Under the pieces are notes generated by a model. The model searched no databases, was not told the DNA's origin, and was given only the letters and a program-made list of their open reading frames with translations. DNA of 34,747 nucleotides from Chloroflexaceae bacterium. GTDB taxonomy: Bacteria; Chloroflexota; Chloroflexia; Chloroflexales; Chloroflexaceae. Below, piece after piece: positions 24,166 to 31,931 of the stretch. The number at the start of each line of letters is the position of its first letter. Positions within the stretch are counted from its first letter, which is position 1. Where the stretch lies: contig JANQID010000044.1 of NCBI GenBank assembly GCA_028282325.1, positions 1 to 34,747 on the forward strand. The letters are read 5' to 3'. The translations under genes and the position numbers were made by a program.

Positions 24166-25448
24166 AATACGACTTTCACGCTCAATACGCTCTCGATGAA
24201 CAGAGCGGCATTACTCGGGCGGAGGCGATCGATTTCCTGACCGGCGTGCAGGCGCACCCGCCGCGCCAGTGGCAAGCTCTGGCCGATGTGGCTGATGACG
24301 GGGCGCGCCTGCAATTGCTGGCGCAAGCTCAGGCGTCGGCCTACAAGGAACGTGCCCGTATGGGGCAGCTCAAAGGCAAAGCCGGCGGCCTGGGGCATTG
24401 GATTATGTCGGGCAAAGCGCATACCTATTTTGCCGCGCAAAAGGAAACCTACCTGGCGCCGTTAGGGCTTGCGCCGGCTGCGCCTGACCTGGCGCGTTTG
24501 CCCGGGTACAGTTTTGCTTTGCATTGTACGTTCACCCTGACCGGCGCCTATCTCAGCCGCGATGATACGGATTTTCACATTCTGGATAACCCGGTGAAAA
24601 AAGAGTGGGTTTTCAAGCTGCCGTATATCGCCCCCAGCCAGTGGAAGGGCGCGCTGCGCGCGGCTATGCGCCAGGACAACGACTGGCCGAACGACCAACC
24701 CGACCTGCTCCGCTTGCTTGGCAAGAGTCGTGATGACGAAGGACAGTCTGGTCGTCTCTATTTCTACCCGACCTTCTTCGACCGCATCGGCCTGGAGGTG
24801 ATCAACCCGCACGACCGCGAGACCGGCGCGGGCAGGCAGCCGATCTACTTCGAGAGCGTGCCCGCCGATACCACCGGCGTATTCACCCTGCTCTATGTGC
24901 CGTTCGACCGCATCGGCGAAGATGATGCCGAAACGCGGATGCAGGTAGCCGCCGACCTGCAACTGGTTGCCGCAGGCATCCAGGCAATGATGACGACCTA
25001 TGGCTTTGGGGCCAAAACGAGTAGTGGGTTTGGGATGGCAGCAGATACGCTTGGCGAGGGGCATTTGCAGGTGTCTGGTCTGGAGGCGCCTGACACAATC
25101 GTGCCAGAGGATGATGTGAGCCAACCATTATCTGATTTGCCCCGCTACCTGAGCGCGCCAGGACAACTGCATACCGATTTTCGCGCCGCCGATGGCAGCT
25201 TCCGCTATCGAAGCGATGCCGAGCGACAGGCGATGAAGAAGAGCGACCGTCAGCTCTATGACAAAGCCCAAAGCTGGTGGGAGCGCGAGGGCAAAGCGCT
25301 CGCCGAGCAGGCGGAGCAAGAACCGAAGCCGCCTGCGCGTGAAGAGCCGCATCACCCCGCCATCGCTGAACGCACAGTTGCTAACTGGGAGGAGTTGCAA
25401 ACCCGGGCAACCGAATTGGCAAGATTGCTGAGAGGAGGGGAGGGATGA
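24162..25448 (+). CDS. cmr6: Cmr6-like RAMP protein with long C-terminal extension
   Basis: The 428-residue RAMP protein shows LPYIAPSQWKGALRAAMR (the strand-loop-helix with K-G-x-L-R), then GRLYFYPTFFDRIGLEVINP and HDR. The NPH motif is typical of Cmr6. YGFGAKTSSGFG near residue 285 is the glycine-rich RAMP loop in its Cmr6 form. A charged tail of about 110 residues (from about 318, with EREGKALAEQAEQEPKPPAR) is unlike the usual compact Cmr6 and may form a coil. Cmr6 is a Cas7-type subunit near the crRNA 3' end. Both ends overlap neighbouring genes by four bases. Confidence 0.78.
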   Translation: MKYDFHAQYALDEQSGITRAEAIDFLTGVQAHPPRQWQALADVADDGARLQLLAQAQASAYKERARMGQLKGKAGGLGHWIMSGKAHTYFAAQKETYLAPLGLAPAAPDLARLPGYSFALHCTFTLTGAYLSRDDTDFHILDNPVKKEWVFKLPYIAPSQWKGALRAAMRQDNDWPNDQPDLLRLLGKSRDDEGQSGRLYFYPTFFDRIGLEVINPHDRETGAGRQPIYFESVPADTTGVFTLLYVPFDRIGEDDAETRMQVAADLQLVAAGIQAMMTTYGFGAKTSSGFGMAADTLGEGHLQVSGLEAPDTIVPEDDVSQPLSDLPRYLSAPGQLHTDFRAADGSFRYRSDAERQAMKKSDRQLYDKAQSWWEREGKALAEQAEQEPKPPAREEPHHPAIAERTVANWEELQTRATELARLLRGGEG

Positions 25449-28400
25449 GTCAACTGGAAGCTCTGGCTCAACATCGGGATGCCATCTTGCTGGCGGAAAT
25501 TGGGGCATGGTTGCATATGTTGGGCAAATACGATTGGCAGTTTATTGAAAGTCAGTGTGGCGACACAACTAGCTATGACTATCAAAACTTTATGTCTAAT
25601 TTAAGTACGCAATACCCAAAGCTGTTTGGTCTGTTGGATCCAGCATCACCTAACTATCAAGCAATCTTTTCCGCACTACCTGTTACCGCTCCGACCAACA
25701 CTGGTGTATTCATCCGTGACCACCGGGAAACTAATAAGGCACGTCAAAACAACTTGGCTGATGAACTCACTATGTTGTTGGTAGATGCACACGGTCGTGG
25801 TTCAAACATTGACAAGAGCGAAATTCAAGCAGGTTTTCCTAGTCAAACTGTACCAGACATCTATTTTTCTACCGCTTTTGGGTTTGAGTATCAACTGAGT
25901 TCGTGCCATTACAGAACATCTGCATTACATGATGAGCTAGAAGCAGTGATCTCACAATTATGGTCGCCAAGTCATGATTGGAGCAATATTATTGGTGAGC
26001 TTCGTCAAGAACTTGTTGGTCACTTTCGCTCAGCATTGGCGGAAACCAGGTTACCCTTTAATGATGTAACCCTCTTTGACCAGACTGCATCATCGGTGTC
26101 TTTTTTCAAATCTGCTTTAGCCGAAAGAGTTGTAGCCGGCAAGTGGAAGCCACTTATGTCCGGCTCTGTACCCCAGTACCAGTGGCGCACTCTGACTATC
26201 CCCTTTACTGGCCTGGCCTACCTACAAAACGTCTCTGGTATTATCGACCTATTAGGGCGAAAAAATACATTGACCAAGGCACAAAACGGACTGCGAACGT
26301 TGATAGAAATCACTTATCCCATCGGACAAGAGATTTACCGAGATGAGCAAACTTCCATATTCCTGGTGCCCGATGAAGCTGGTTTGTTGCAGTGGCAAGA
26401 TAAAAACGGACAAAGTTTGGAAACGCTGATACAACAACAGGTAGTTGACACTACAAAAGGTGACTTATATCCAGATCTGCAAGATAGCTTGATGCCACAT
26501 GGTACGCGCACAGTTTATACCATAGGAGAACAAATCGATGCCTCGTCCGAGGTTGAGCTAACCTCGGATGCTGCACGAATTGCGGAAGCGTGGGATCGAG
26601 CAAACAACTGTGAAATTTGTGCAAATTGTGGTTTACGTCCACAAGGCCCTTCAGATAAGGCAAGCGGACGCAAACTATGTGATACATGCCTCGAAAGACG
26701 TGATGAACGGTCTAAAGACTGGGCGACTAATCAGCTTGATCGTACCATATGGCTGGATGAAGTAGCAGACAACAATGGTCGCTTAGCCCTTCTCGCAGGG
26801 TGGTGGGATTTCGCACAATGGCTAGACGGCACTTTTATCAGTACTATCATCGCTGCATCCAGCGTAGATTTTCTTCAACTTGAACAAGATTGTCGTAGCT
26901 CTCTCTCAACAACTCGACAAGGCAATCCACAACAGTTTCAGGGCTTATTGACTACATTACTAGCCAAACCTGTGCGTCAACAATTCGGTAACCAGTTCCG
27001 TCCTTACTTTAAAGGAATTATTCAACCTGAGCGGCAGCATCTGACAACAACTGCCATTACTGAAGAAACTATTGCTGCTATGCATTTTGTGCGCCAAAAT
27101 CCCTCCTTTGCTCGCCTCCGCCGCGTTTGGGAGACCACTCGCCGATTCTGGCAGGAGGTGTGTCCGACTGACTCCAACCGTCACATCCGACAATCACTTG
27201 TTGGGAGTACTATTAACACTCAACCCTCCCGCCTGAAGATTACAGGCATGCTCACTCCTCAGGGCATAGAGAAAACGCCAGGACGCTACCACGCCTACGA
27301 CCTGAAACTTACCGGTAGTGTCAGGCTCAGCGTCGTATGGGATCCAGAAAGAGCGTGCTTCATCACCTGCGACAACCTGGAATACCTGGCAAAGCCTGAA
27401 CTGCTCGGCCGCCGGGTGCCAGACCTTTTGTCCAAAGGCCAAACCATTAGCATCGAAGAACCGACCGGTTACGGCAGCCAGAACAAAACATGGGGCACAA
27501 TCACTATCCAGAAAGTGGAAACACTCTCTGAAAGTATCTATACCCCGGCCATCCCCATCCTCGCCGAGCCGCGCACGTTTATGGCCCTGATGCCCGCCGA
27601 CAAGGCCCTGGAGGTTGCGCAGGCGATCAAGACGAAGTATGAACGGGAGATGGGCAAGGTGCGCAACCGCCTGCCCCTGCACCTGGGCGTGGTCTATGCG
27701 CATCGGCGCACTCCACTGCGCGCCATCCTCGACGCCGGGCGGCGCATGCTGCGGCAGAAGCCGTTGGGCGGCGATCGGACCTGGCGGGTGCAGGCGGATG
27801 CCGCCAGTGGAGCCTTGCCCGTCGAGAAGCAATATCTGGGGGATGCTACGCAGCAGTTTGAGCAAACAATAGCCGTGAAACTGGAACAGAGCGAGCGTTC
27901 TTTCACCTGGTATGTTCCAGCGGTGATGGGCGATGGGCAAACCGAAGATGCCTGGTACCCCTATGTCTTCTTCCACAGCGACAAGGACGGTAACACCGAC
28001 CCCATCCGAACTGCCGAGAAGCGTTCGCGTGTCTTCAAAGGCGCTAACGGCCAGTGGCTGGTCCACGCCGGTGACCTGCGGGAGGACGACCAGGTCTACT
28101 TCACGCCGGCCACGCTCGACTTCGAGTGGCTCGACTCCGCCGCGCGCCGCTTTGCCATCGCCTACGACGAACAGACCGGCAAGCGCCGGGGACGCCTCGC
28201 CCGGCCCTACCTTCTCGACGATCTGGATTCTATCCAGCAGGCCTGGTGCTTCATCAAAGATAGCCTGACCAGCGGCCAAATCTATGCCCTGCGCGACCTG
28301 GTTGAGGCTAGACGGGAAGCATGGTTCGATCGTCCGTCGCAATCGCTGGACAGCGAGCCGTTCCGCCAGCTATGCTATGACGCGGCGGCCAACGCCGAGT

Positions 28401-28540
28401 GGAAAAAACCGCTGTGCAACGAACAGAAAGAACAGGTGGCACACTGGCTGTTCAGCGGATTGTTCGCCGATGTGGTCGAACTCTATATGGGGGTTATGAA
28501 AGCGAAGCCTCAACGCAGCGAGGAGAACCAGGAGCTATGA
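25445..28540 (+). CDS. cas10: Cas10-like large subunit (Csx11/Cmr2 type) with degenerate HD and cyclase motifs
   Basis: The 1031-residue protein is the type III signature subunit. An N-terminal HD-like region reads LLAEIGAWLHMLGK, so the H-D of HD nucleases is His24-Met25. A zinc finger has C389, C392, C395, C412 and C415. The palm region follows (NNGRLALLAGWWDFAQWLDG), then ILAEPRTFMALMPADKALE near residue 706, where A-E-P-R stands at the position of the GGDD of active cyclases. This pattern fits the Csx11 family and the cyclase-dead Cas10 of subtype III-C. DNase and cyclic-oligoadenylate activities are therefore probably absent. The gene is compositionally mosaic: AT-rich to about 27.2 kb, GC-rich after. 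Overlaps cmr6 and cmr4 by four bases. Confidence 0.9.
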   Translation: MSQLEALAQHRDAILLAEIGAWLHMLGKYDWQFIESQCGDTTSYDYQNFMSNLSTQYPKLFGLLDPASPNYQAIFSALPVTAPTNTGVFIRDHRETNKARQNNLADELTMLLVDAHGRGSNIDKSEIQAGFPSQTVPDIYFSTAFGFEYQLSSCHYRTSALHDELEAVISQLWSPSHDWSNIIGELRQELVGHFRSALAETRLPFNDVTLFDQTASSVSFFKSALAERVVAGKWKPLMSGSVPQYQWRTLTIPFTGLAYLQNVSGIIDLLGRKNTLTKAQNGLRTLIEITYPIGQEIYRDEQTSIFLVPDEAGLLQWQDKNGQSLETLIQQQVVDTTKGDLYPDLQDSLMPHGTRTVYTIGEQIDASSEVELTSDAARIAEAWDRANNCEICANCGLRPQGPSDKASGRKLCDTCLERRDERSKDWATNQLDRTIWLDEVADNNGRLALLAGWWDFAQWLDGTFISTIIAASSVDFLQLEQDCRSSLSTTRQGNPQQFQGLLTTLLAKPVRQQFGNQFRPYFKGIIQPERQHLTTTAITEETIAAMHFVRQNPSFARLRRVWETTRRFWQEVCPTDSNRHIRQSLVGSTINTQPSRLKITGMLTPQGIEKTPGRYHAYDLKLTGSVRLSVVWDPERACFITCDNLEYLAKPELLGRRVPDLLSKGQTISIEEPTGYGSQNKTWGTITIQKVETLSESIYTPAIPILAEPRTFMALMPADKALEVAQAIKTKYEREMGKVRNRLPLHLGVVYAHRRTPLRAILDAGRRMLRQKPLGGDRTWRVQADAASGALPVEKQYLGDATQQFEQTIAVKLEQSERSFTWYVPAVMGDGQTEDAWYPYVFFHSDKDGNTDPIRTAEKRSRVFKGANGQWLVHAGDLREDDQVYFTPATLDFEWLDSAARRFAIAYDEQTGKRRGRLARPYLLDDLDSIQQAWCFIKDSLTSGQIYALRDLVEARREAWFDRPSQSLDSEPFRQLCYDAAANAEWKKPLCNEQKEQVAHWLFSGLFADVVELYMGVMKAKPQRSEENQEL

Positions 28541-29484
28541 GTTTCTATCAGCAGGAAACCTTCGTATTGATGACGCTCGATCCCGTACATATCGGCACGG
28601 GCGGCATGCGCCTGGGCCGGGTCGATAACAGCATTGTGCGCGAGCCGGGCGTGCGCCTGCCCAAGATTCCCGGCACGTCGCTGAGCGGAGCTATTCGCCA
28701 GTATGCGGCGTACCGCTACGAGAGCCTGCGCTGTGCCGGAGCGGGGCAGGAGAATAAGGAAAAGAAGCAAGAAGGTCATTGTCGTGACGCAAAGTGCCCG
28801 GTCTGCTACACGTTCGGCTATCTCAAAGGCCAGGAGGGCGGGCAGAGCGGCACGGTGAATATTGGCGACGCACGCATCCTGCTCTTCCCCGTGCATTCAC
28901 TGACCGGGCCAGTGTGGGTCACCAGTCCCGGTATTCTGCGCGAGTTCGGTGTCACCGGAGACGATCCCGGCGAACAGGTGCGCCTGCCGCAGTCCCTCGG
29001 CCGGCATTCGCATCTCAACCTGGGCTGGCTGATGCTGGAAGCGGGCCAGGCGTTTGATTGGCCGGATGCCATTCAGGTAGCGCCCGCTGAAATCCGGGAG
29101 CGTGCGGTGTTGATCTCCGACAAGCTGTTCAGCCAGGTGGTGAACAGCAATCTCGAAGTGCGCACCTCGGTCAGCATCGATCCGGACACAGGCGCCGCAA
29201 GCGAGGGCAAACTGTTCACCTACGAAGCCATTCCCCGTGCTACGTTGCTGTGGATGGATGTGGTGGAGGATGAGTTTCGCAGAGATCCGCAAAATCCTGG
29301 TAATTCGCCCTGGCCGGTCAGCCAGGCGAAGAGTGGTAAGCCCTTTCCTAATGGCGAGACATGGACATCGCCGCTGAGTGTCATCAAGGCCGGTTTAGGA
29401 TTGGCCGAGTACTTGGGCATCGGTGGCATGGGCACGCGCGGCTTTGGCCGGGTGCGGTGGTTGAGCGAGGAGGCGAGCCAGTGA
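28537..29484 (+). CDS. cmr4: Type III CRISPR backbone protein Cmr4 (Cas7)
   Basis: From the ATG at 28537 (ATGA overlap with cas10) the product has 315 residues. FVLMTLDPVHIGTGGMRLGR, then VDNSIVREPGVRLPKIPGTS and LSGAIRQYAAYRYE are the Cmr4 start. Asp30 stands where the catalytic Asp of the target-RNA-cleaving loop lies in Cmr4 (LG-x-VD). A CRDAKCPVCYTFGYLKG segment gives the family Cys cluster, and GIGGMGTRGFGRVRWL is the glycine-rich end. Cmr4 forms the filament that holds crRNA and cuts target RNA at six-base steps. Unlike Cas10, its active residue looks intact. Confidence 0.9.
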   Translation: MSFYQQETFVLMTLDPVHIGTGGMRLGRVDNSIVREPGVRLPKIPGTSLSGAIRQYAAYRYESLRCAGAGQENKEKKQEGHCRDAKCPVCYTFGYLKGQEGGQSGTVNIGDARILLFPVHSLTGPVWVTSPGILREFGVTGDDPGEQVRLPQSLGRHSHLNLGWLMLEAGQAFDWPDAIQVAPAEIRERAVLISDKLFSQVVNSNLEVRTSVSIDPDTGAASEGKLFTYEAIPRATLLWMDVVEDEFRRDPQNPGNSPWPVSQAKSGKPFPNGETWTSPLSVIKAGLGLAEYLGIGGMGTRGFGRVRWLSEEASQ

Positions 29485-29963
29485 CTACACTCAACTTAGA
29501 TCAGAAAGCGGCTCAGTACGCTCAAGATATAGTGAGCAAGGCAAAGGTGGAGAAGGTCAAAGACCCGGCAGGAACACTGGAACGGCTGGTTACAAAAACA
29601 TTGGGCGTCTTGCAGGAGCAGGGCGTCTACGCTATGACGCTCTTTCTGTTCTCGCGCAGCAGCGATGAAGAAAAGATTGCACCCCACATCCGCGCGCCGT
29701 TGTACGCACTGCTGCGCCAGTTGCCGGTGTTTCAGAACAACGCGGAATTATTCGGCAAACTATCTGGTTTTAAGGAAAAAACCGCCGCCGAACCAGTTCT
29801 GCCATTCTACAGTGATCACGTCTGCGAAGAGCTTGACACCTTGCTCCTGGTCAAAGAACTGTACGAGCAAACGCTGATCTACGCGCGCTACGGCGCGAAA
29901 GCCGCATCAAAGGGCGATACAAAAGCCGGCGCCGGCCAGTCGCAGCAGGAGGCCGGCCAATGA
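29481..29963 (+). CDS. cmr5: Type III CRISPR small subunit Cmr5 (Cas11)
   Basis: I start it at the GTG at 29481 (GTGA overlap with the cmr4 stop). The 160-residue protein is helical and begins TTLNLDQKAAQYAQDIVSKA, which matches the Cmr5 pattern of LxQ-x2-A-x2-A. GVYAMTLFLFSRS and later helices fit the family, and a charged tail with Lys/Ala/Gly is added. Cmr5 lines the complex opposite the Cmr4 filament. An earlier in-frame ATG at 29361 lies inside cmr4 and is unlikely. Stop overlaps the next start by four bases. Confidence 0.85.
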   Translation: MTTLNLDQKAAQYAQDIVSKAKVEKVKDPAGTLERLVTKTLGVLQEQGVYAMTLFLFSRSSDEEKIAPHIRAPLYALLRQLPVFQNNAELFGKLSGFKEKTAAEPVLPFYSDHVCEELDTLLLVKELYEQTLIYARYGAKAASKGDTKAGAGQSQQEAGQ

Positions 29964-30811
29964 CCTGGCATCAGTACGACCTCGTCTTTCGCCTGTTGAG
30001 TCCGCTGCATATCGGCTATCGTAAGACGGGCAACCTGATGCAGACACGTGGTTATGCGCCCGGCAAGAATCTCTGGGCCGCGCTCACCGCCCGGCTGACA
30101 CGCGATGATTTTCCCGGTGCAACGGGGGAGAAGTATCAACACATGGGAAATATGCTACAGGAGCGCTTTCGCTTCGGGTATCTCTATCCCGCTGTGCCAA
30201 TAGCTGCGGAAGGGAATGTTCTTTCGGCGGACGATCTAGAGGTTTGTTATCCCTGGAAAGATCCAGAGTTGTTCGACTATCGCTTCCTGAGCAGTTACGC
30301 CAGCACGGCCCTGAACTACGACCGGCAAGCGGCAGAGGAGGGGCTTTTGCACGAAGTCGAGTGCATTCGCCCCTATGCCGAGCCGTTGGATAATGAAGAC
30401 CCCTTGCCGGTGTATCTGACCGGCGCGTTGTATGTACAGGCCGAGTTGCCAGACGACCTGCATAGGTGGAAAGATGCGCTGCGACGCATCGAGATGGGCG
30501 GTGAACGGAAGTATGGCTGGGGCCGCATGCAATTGGTATCACCACTTGATCAATGGCAGGAGCAAGCGGATGAGCCATATGTGCGTTGCCAGACCGGTGA
30601 TGTTATCCATGCGCATGTCCATGCTCATAGCGCGGATCTGGTCGGTCGGGTCGAGCCGGTGGTCGGGTGGGAGCGGAATAATGCCGACTCCGGCAGCAAC
30701 TGGCGTCTCTCCAAGGCGACTATTTGCTTCGCTCCCGGCAGCAAGGTCAAGCAGGCGAACACTTTCAAGATCGGCGAATCGGGCATCTGGCGCAAGCGGA
30801 ACGACGCTTAG
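29960..30811 (+). CDS. RAMP protein, Cas5-like (Cmr3/Csx10-type)
   Basis: The 283-residue protein starts YDLVFRLLSPLHIGYRKTGN, a RAMP first strand. The glycine-rich loop is RRIEMGGERKYGWGRMQL near residue 175, a form seen in Cas5-group proteins such as Cmr3 and Csx10. By elimination it fills the Cas5 role that binds the crRNA 5' tag and anchors Cas10 in this operon, since no other gene does. It is shorter than typical Cmr3, so the exact subtype is uncertain. Last gene of the operon. Confidence 0.75.
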   Translation: MTWHQYDLVFRLLSPLHIGYRKTGNLMQTRGYAPGKNLWAALTARLTRDDFPGATGEKYQHMGNMLQERFRFGYLYPAVPIAAEGNVLSADDLEVCYPWKDPELFDYRFLSSYASTALNYDRQAAEEGLLHEVECIRPYAEPLDNEDPLPVYLTGALYVQAELPDDLHRWKDALRRIEMGGERKYGWGRMQLVSPLDQWQEQADEPYVRCQTGDVIHAHVHAHSADLVGRVEPVVGWERNNADSGSNWRLSKATICFAPGSKVKQANTFKIGESGIWRKRNDA

Positions 30812-30874
30812 ACGCTTCATTTTACCGAAGTCTGATCTCGCATTCCCTACGGAGATCTGCCAGCCATTGCGGAA

Positions 30875-31005
30875 GCTACCAAACGATGATGAACAGGCCG
30901 CATGTCACCCTGAGCGGAGCGAAGGGTCTCAGCGTTCCCGACAGCCGGGATTCTTCGCTCCGCTCAGAATGACCGCTTGCGGTAGATCCAAATTCGTTTG
31001 GTAGC
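30875..31005. repeat. Nested palindromic, MITE/REP-like element
   Basis: Outer arms GCTACCAAACGA (30875-30886) and TCGTTTGGTAGC (30994-31005) are perfect inverted repeats. Inner arms at 30904-30930 and 30947-30973 share the 15-base core CTGAGCGGAGCGAAG in opposite orientation. Each inner arm also self-pairs at its ends: ACCCT with AGGGT on the left, ATTCT with AGAAT on the right. No transposase is encoded. Confidence 0.65.
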
Positions 31006-31053
31006 GTCGCAAGCTTCCGGGGCGAGCGCGTCTTGCGCTGGTGCGGGTCGGCG

Positions 31054-31092
31054 AAAAAACAAAACCAGCGAACGATCACTCGCCCGCTGGCT
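31054..31092 (-). terminator. Rho-independent terminator of the pst operon
   Basis: On the minus strand CCAGCGGGCGA and TCGTTCGCTGG form an 11-pair stem (two G-U) around a GTGA tetraloop, followed by TTTTGTTTTTT. It lies 28 bases after pstB. Confidence 0.9.
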
Positions 31093-31119
31093 GTTATACG
31101 TTTGAGTCGTGGGTGTTGA

Positions 31120-31926
31120 TTAGCCGAAGCGTCCGCTGATGTAATCCTCGGTGCGCTTATCCTGCGGGTTGGTGAAGAGTTGCTCGGTGGGGCCATATTC
31201 GACCAACGTGCCCGCGCGATCGTTGTCCATCAGGAAAAACGCGGTATTGTCCGATGCACGCGACGCCTGCTGCATATTGTGCGTCACGATCACAATCGTG
31301 TACTGGCGGCGCAACTCGAACATCAACTCCTCGATCTTCAACGTCGAGATCGGGTCAAGCGCCGAACACGGCTCGTCCATCAAAATCACTTCGGGCTCGA
31401 TCGCCAGCGCGCGGGCGATGCACAGGCGCTGCTGCTGACCGCCCGAAAGCGAGAGACCGCTTTCCTTCAGCTTGTCCTTGACTTCATCCCACAGCACCGA
31501 CGCGCGCAGCGACTGCTCGACCAAGTTGTCCATATCGGCTTTCGTTCCCTGCCAGCCGTTGATGCGCGGCCCGAAGGCGATGTTGTCATAGATGCTCTTT
31601 GGGAAGGGATTTGGCTTCTGGAAGACCATGCCAATGCGGCGGCGCACTTCCACCGGATCTACATTCGAATCGTACAGATTCTTGCCGTGGAAAAACACCT
31701 TGCCCTCAACGCGCGCACTTGGGACAAGTTCGTTCATCCGGTTGAAGGAACGCAGCACGGTGCTTTTGCCGCAGCCGGAAGGCCCGATCAGTGCGGTGAT
31801 CTTCTGGCGCTCGACATTCAGATTAATATGCTTAACCGCGCGAAAGCTGCCATAGTAAACATGCATATCGCGGGTTTCGAGCGCGTACTTGGCGTCCTGG
31901 GGGCTTATTCCGCCATTTGTAGTCAT
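31120..31926 (-). CDS. pstB: Phosphate ABC transporter ATPase PstB
   Basis: This 268-residue ABC ATPase has Walker A GPSGCGKS (48-55) followed by [14 protein letters not shown], which is characteristic of Pst[21 protein letters not shown] is the family Q-loop, [16 protein letters not shown] the signature and [15 protein letters not shown] Walker B. It powers phosphate import through PstA/PstC and usually takes part in PhoR/PhoU signalling. The ATG lies six bases downstream of the pstA stop in the transcript. A strong terminator follows, so no phoU is in this unit. Confidence 0.97.
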   Translation of the reverse strand: MTTNGGISPQDAKYALETRDMHVYYGSFRAVKHINLNVERQKITALIGPSGCGKSTVLRSFNRMNELVPSARVEGKVFFHGKNLYDSNVDPVEVRRRIGMVFQKPNPFPKSIYDNIAFGPRINGWQGTKADMDNLVEQSLRASVLWDEVKDKLKESGLSLSGGQQQRLCIARALAIEPEVILMDEPCSALDPISTLKIEELMFELRRQYTIVIVTHNMQQASRASDNTAFFLMDNDRAGTLVEYGPTEQLFTNPQDKRTEDYISGRFG

Positions 31927-31931
31927 AGGGT

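Larger units (their letters stand above)
30812..31119. other. 308-base region between convergent cmr and pst operons
   Basis: The region contains a nested palindromic element (30875-31005) and the terminator of the pst operon (31054-31092, minus). No gene, CRISPR repeat or tRNA is visible. I see no clear plus-strand terminator for the cmr operon other than the palindrome. Confidence 0.6.

Noticed and set aside
27194-28342. Open frame of 382 codons on the minus strand inside cas10
   Set aside because: It lies antisense to the GC-rich half of a clear Cas10-family gene, has no ribosome binding site or recognisable domain, and is expected as a shadow of high-GC coding sequence.
30904-30973. Possible CRISPR repeats next to the cmr operon
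   Set aside because: The repeated core is inverted, not direct, occurs only twice, and has no spacer pattern; it is better explained as a palindromic element.
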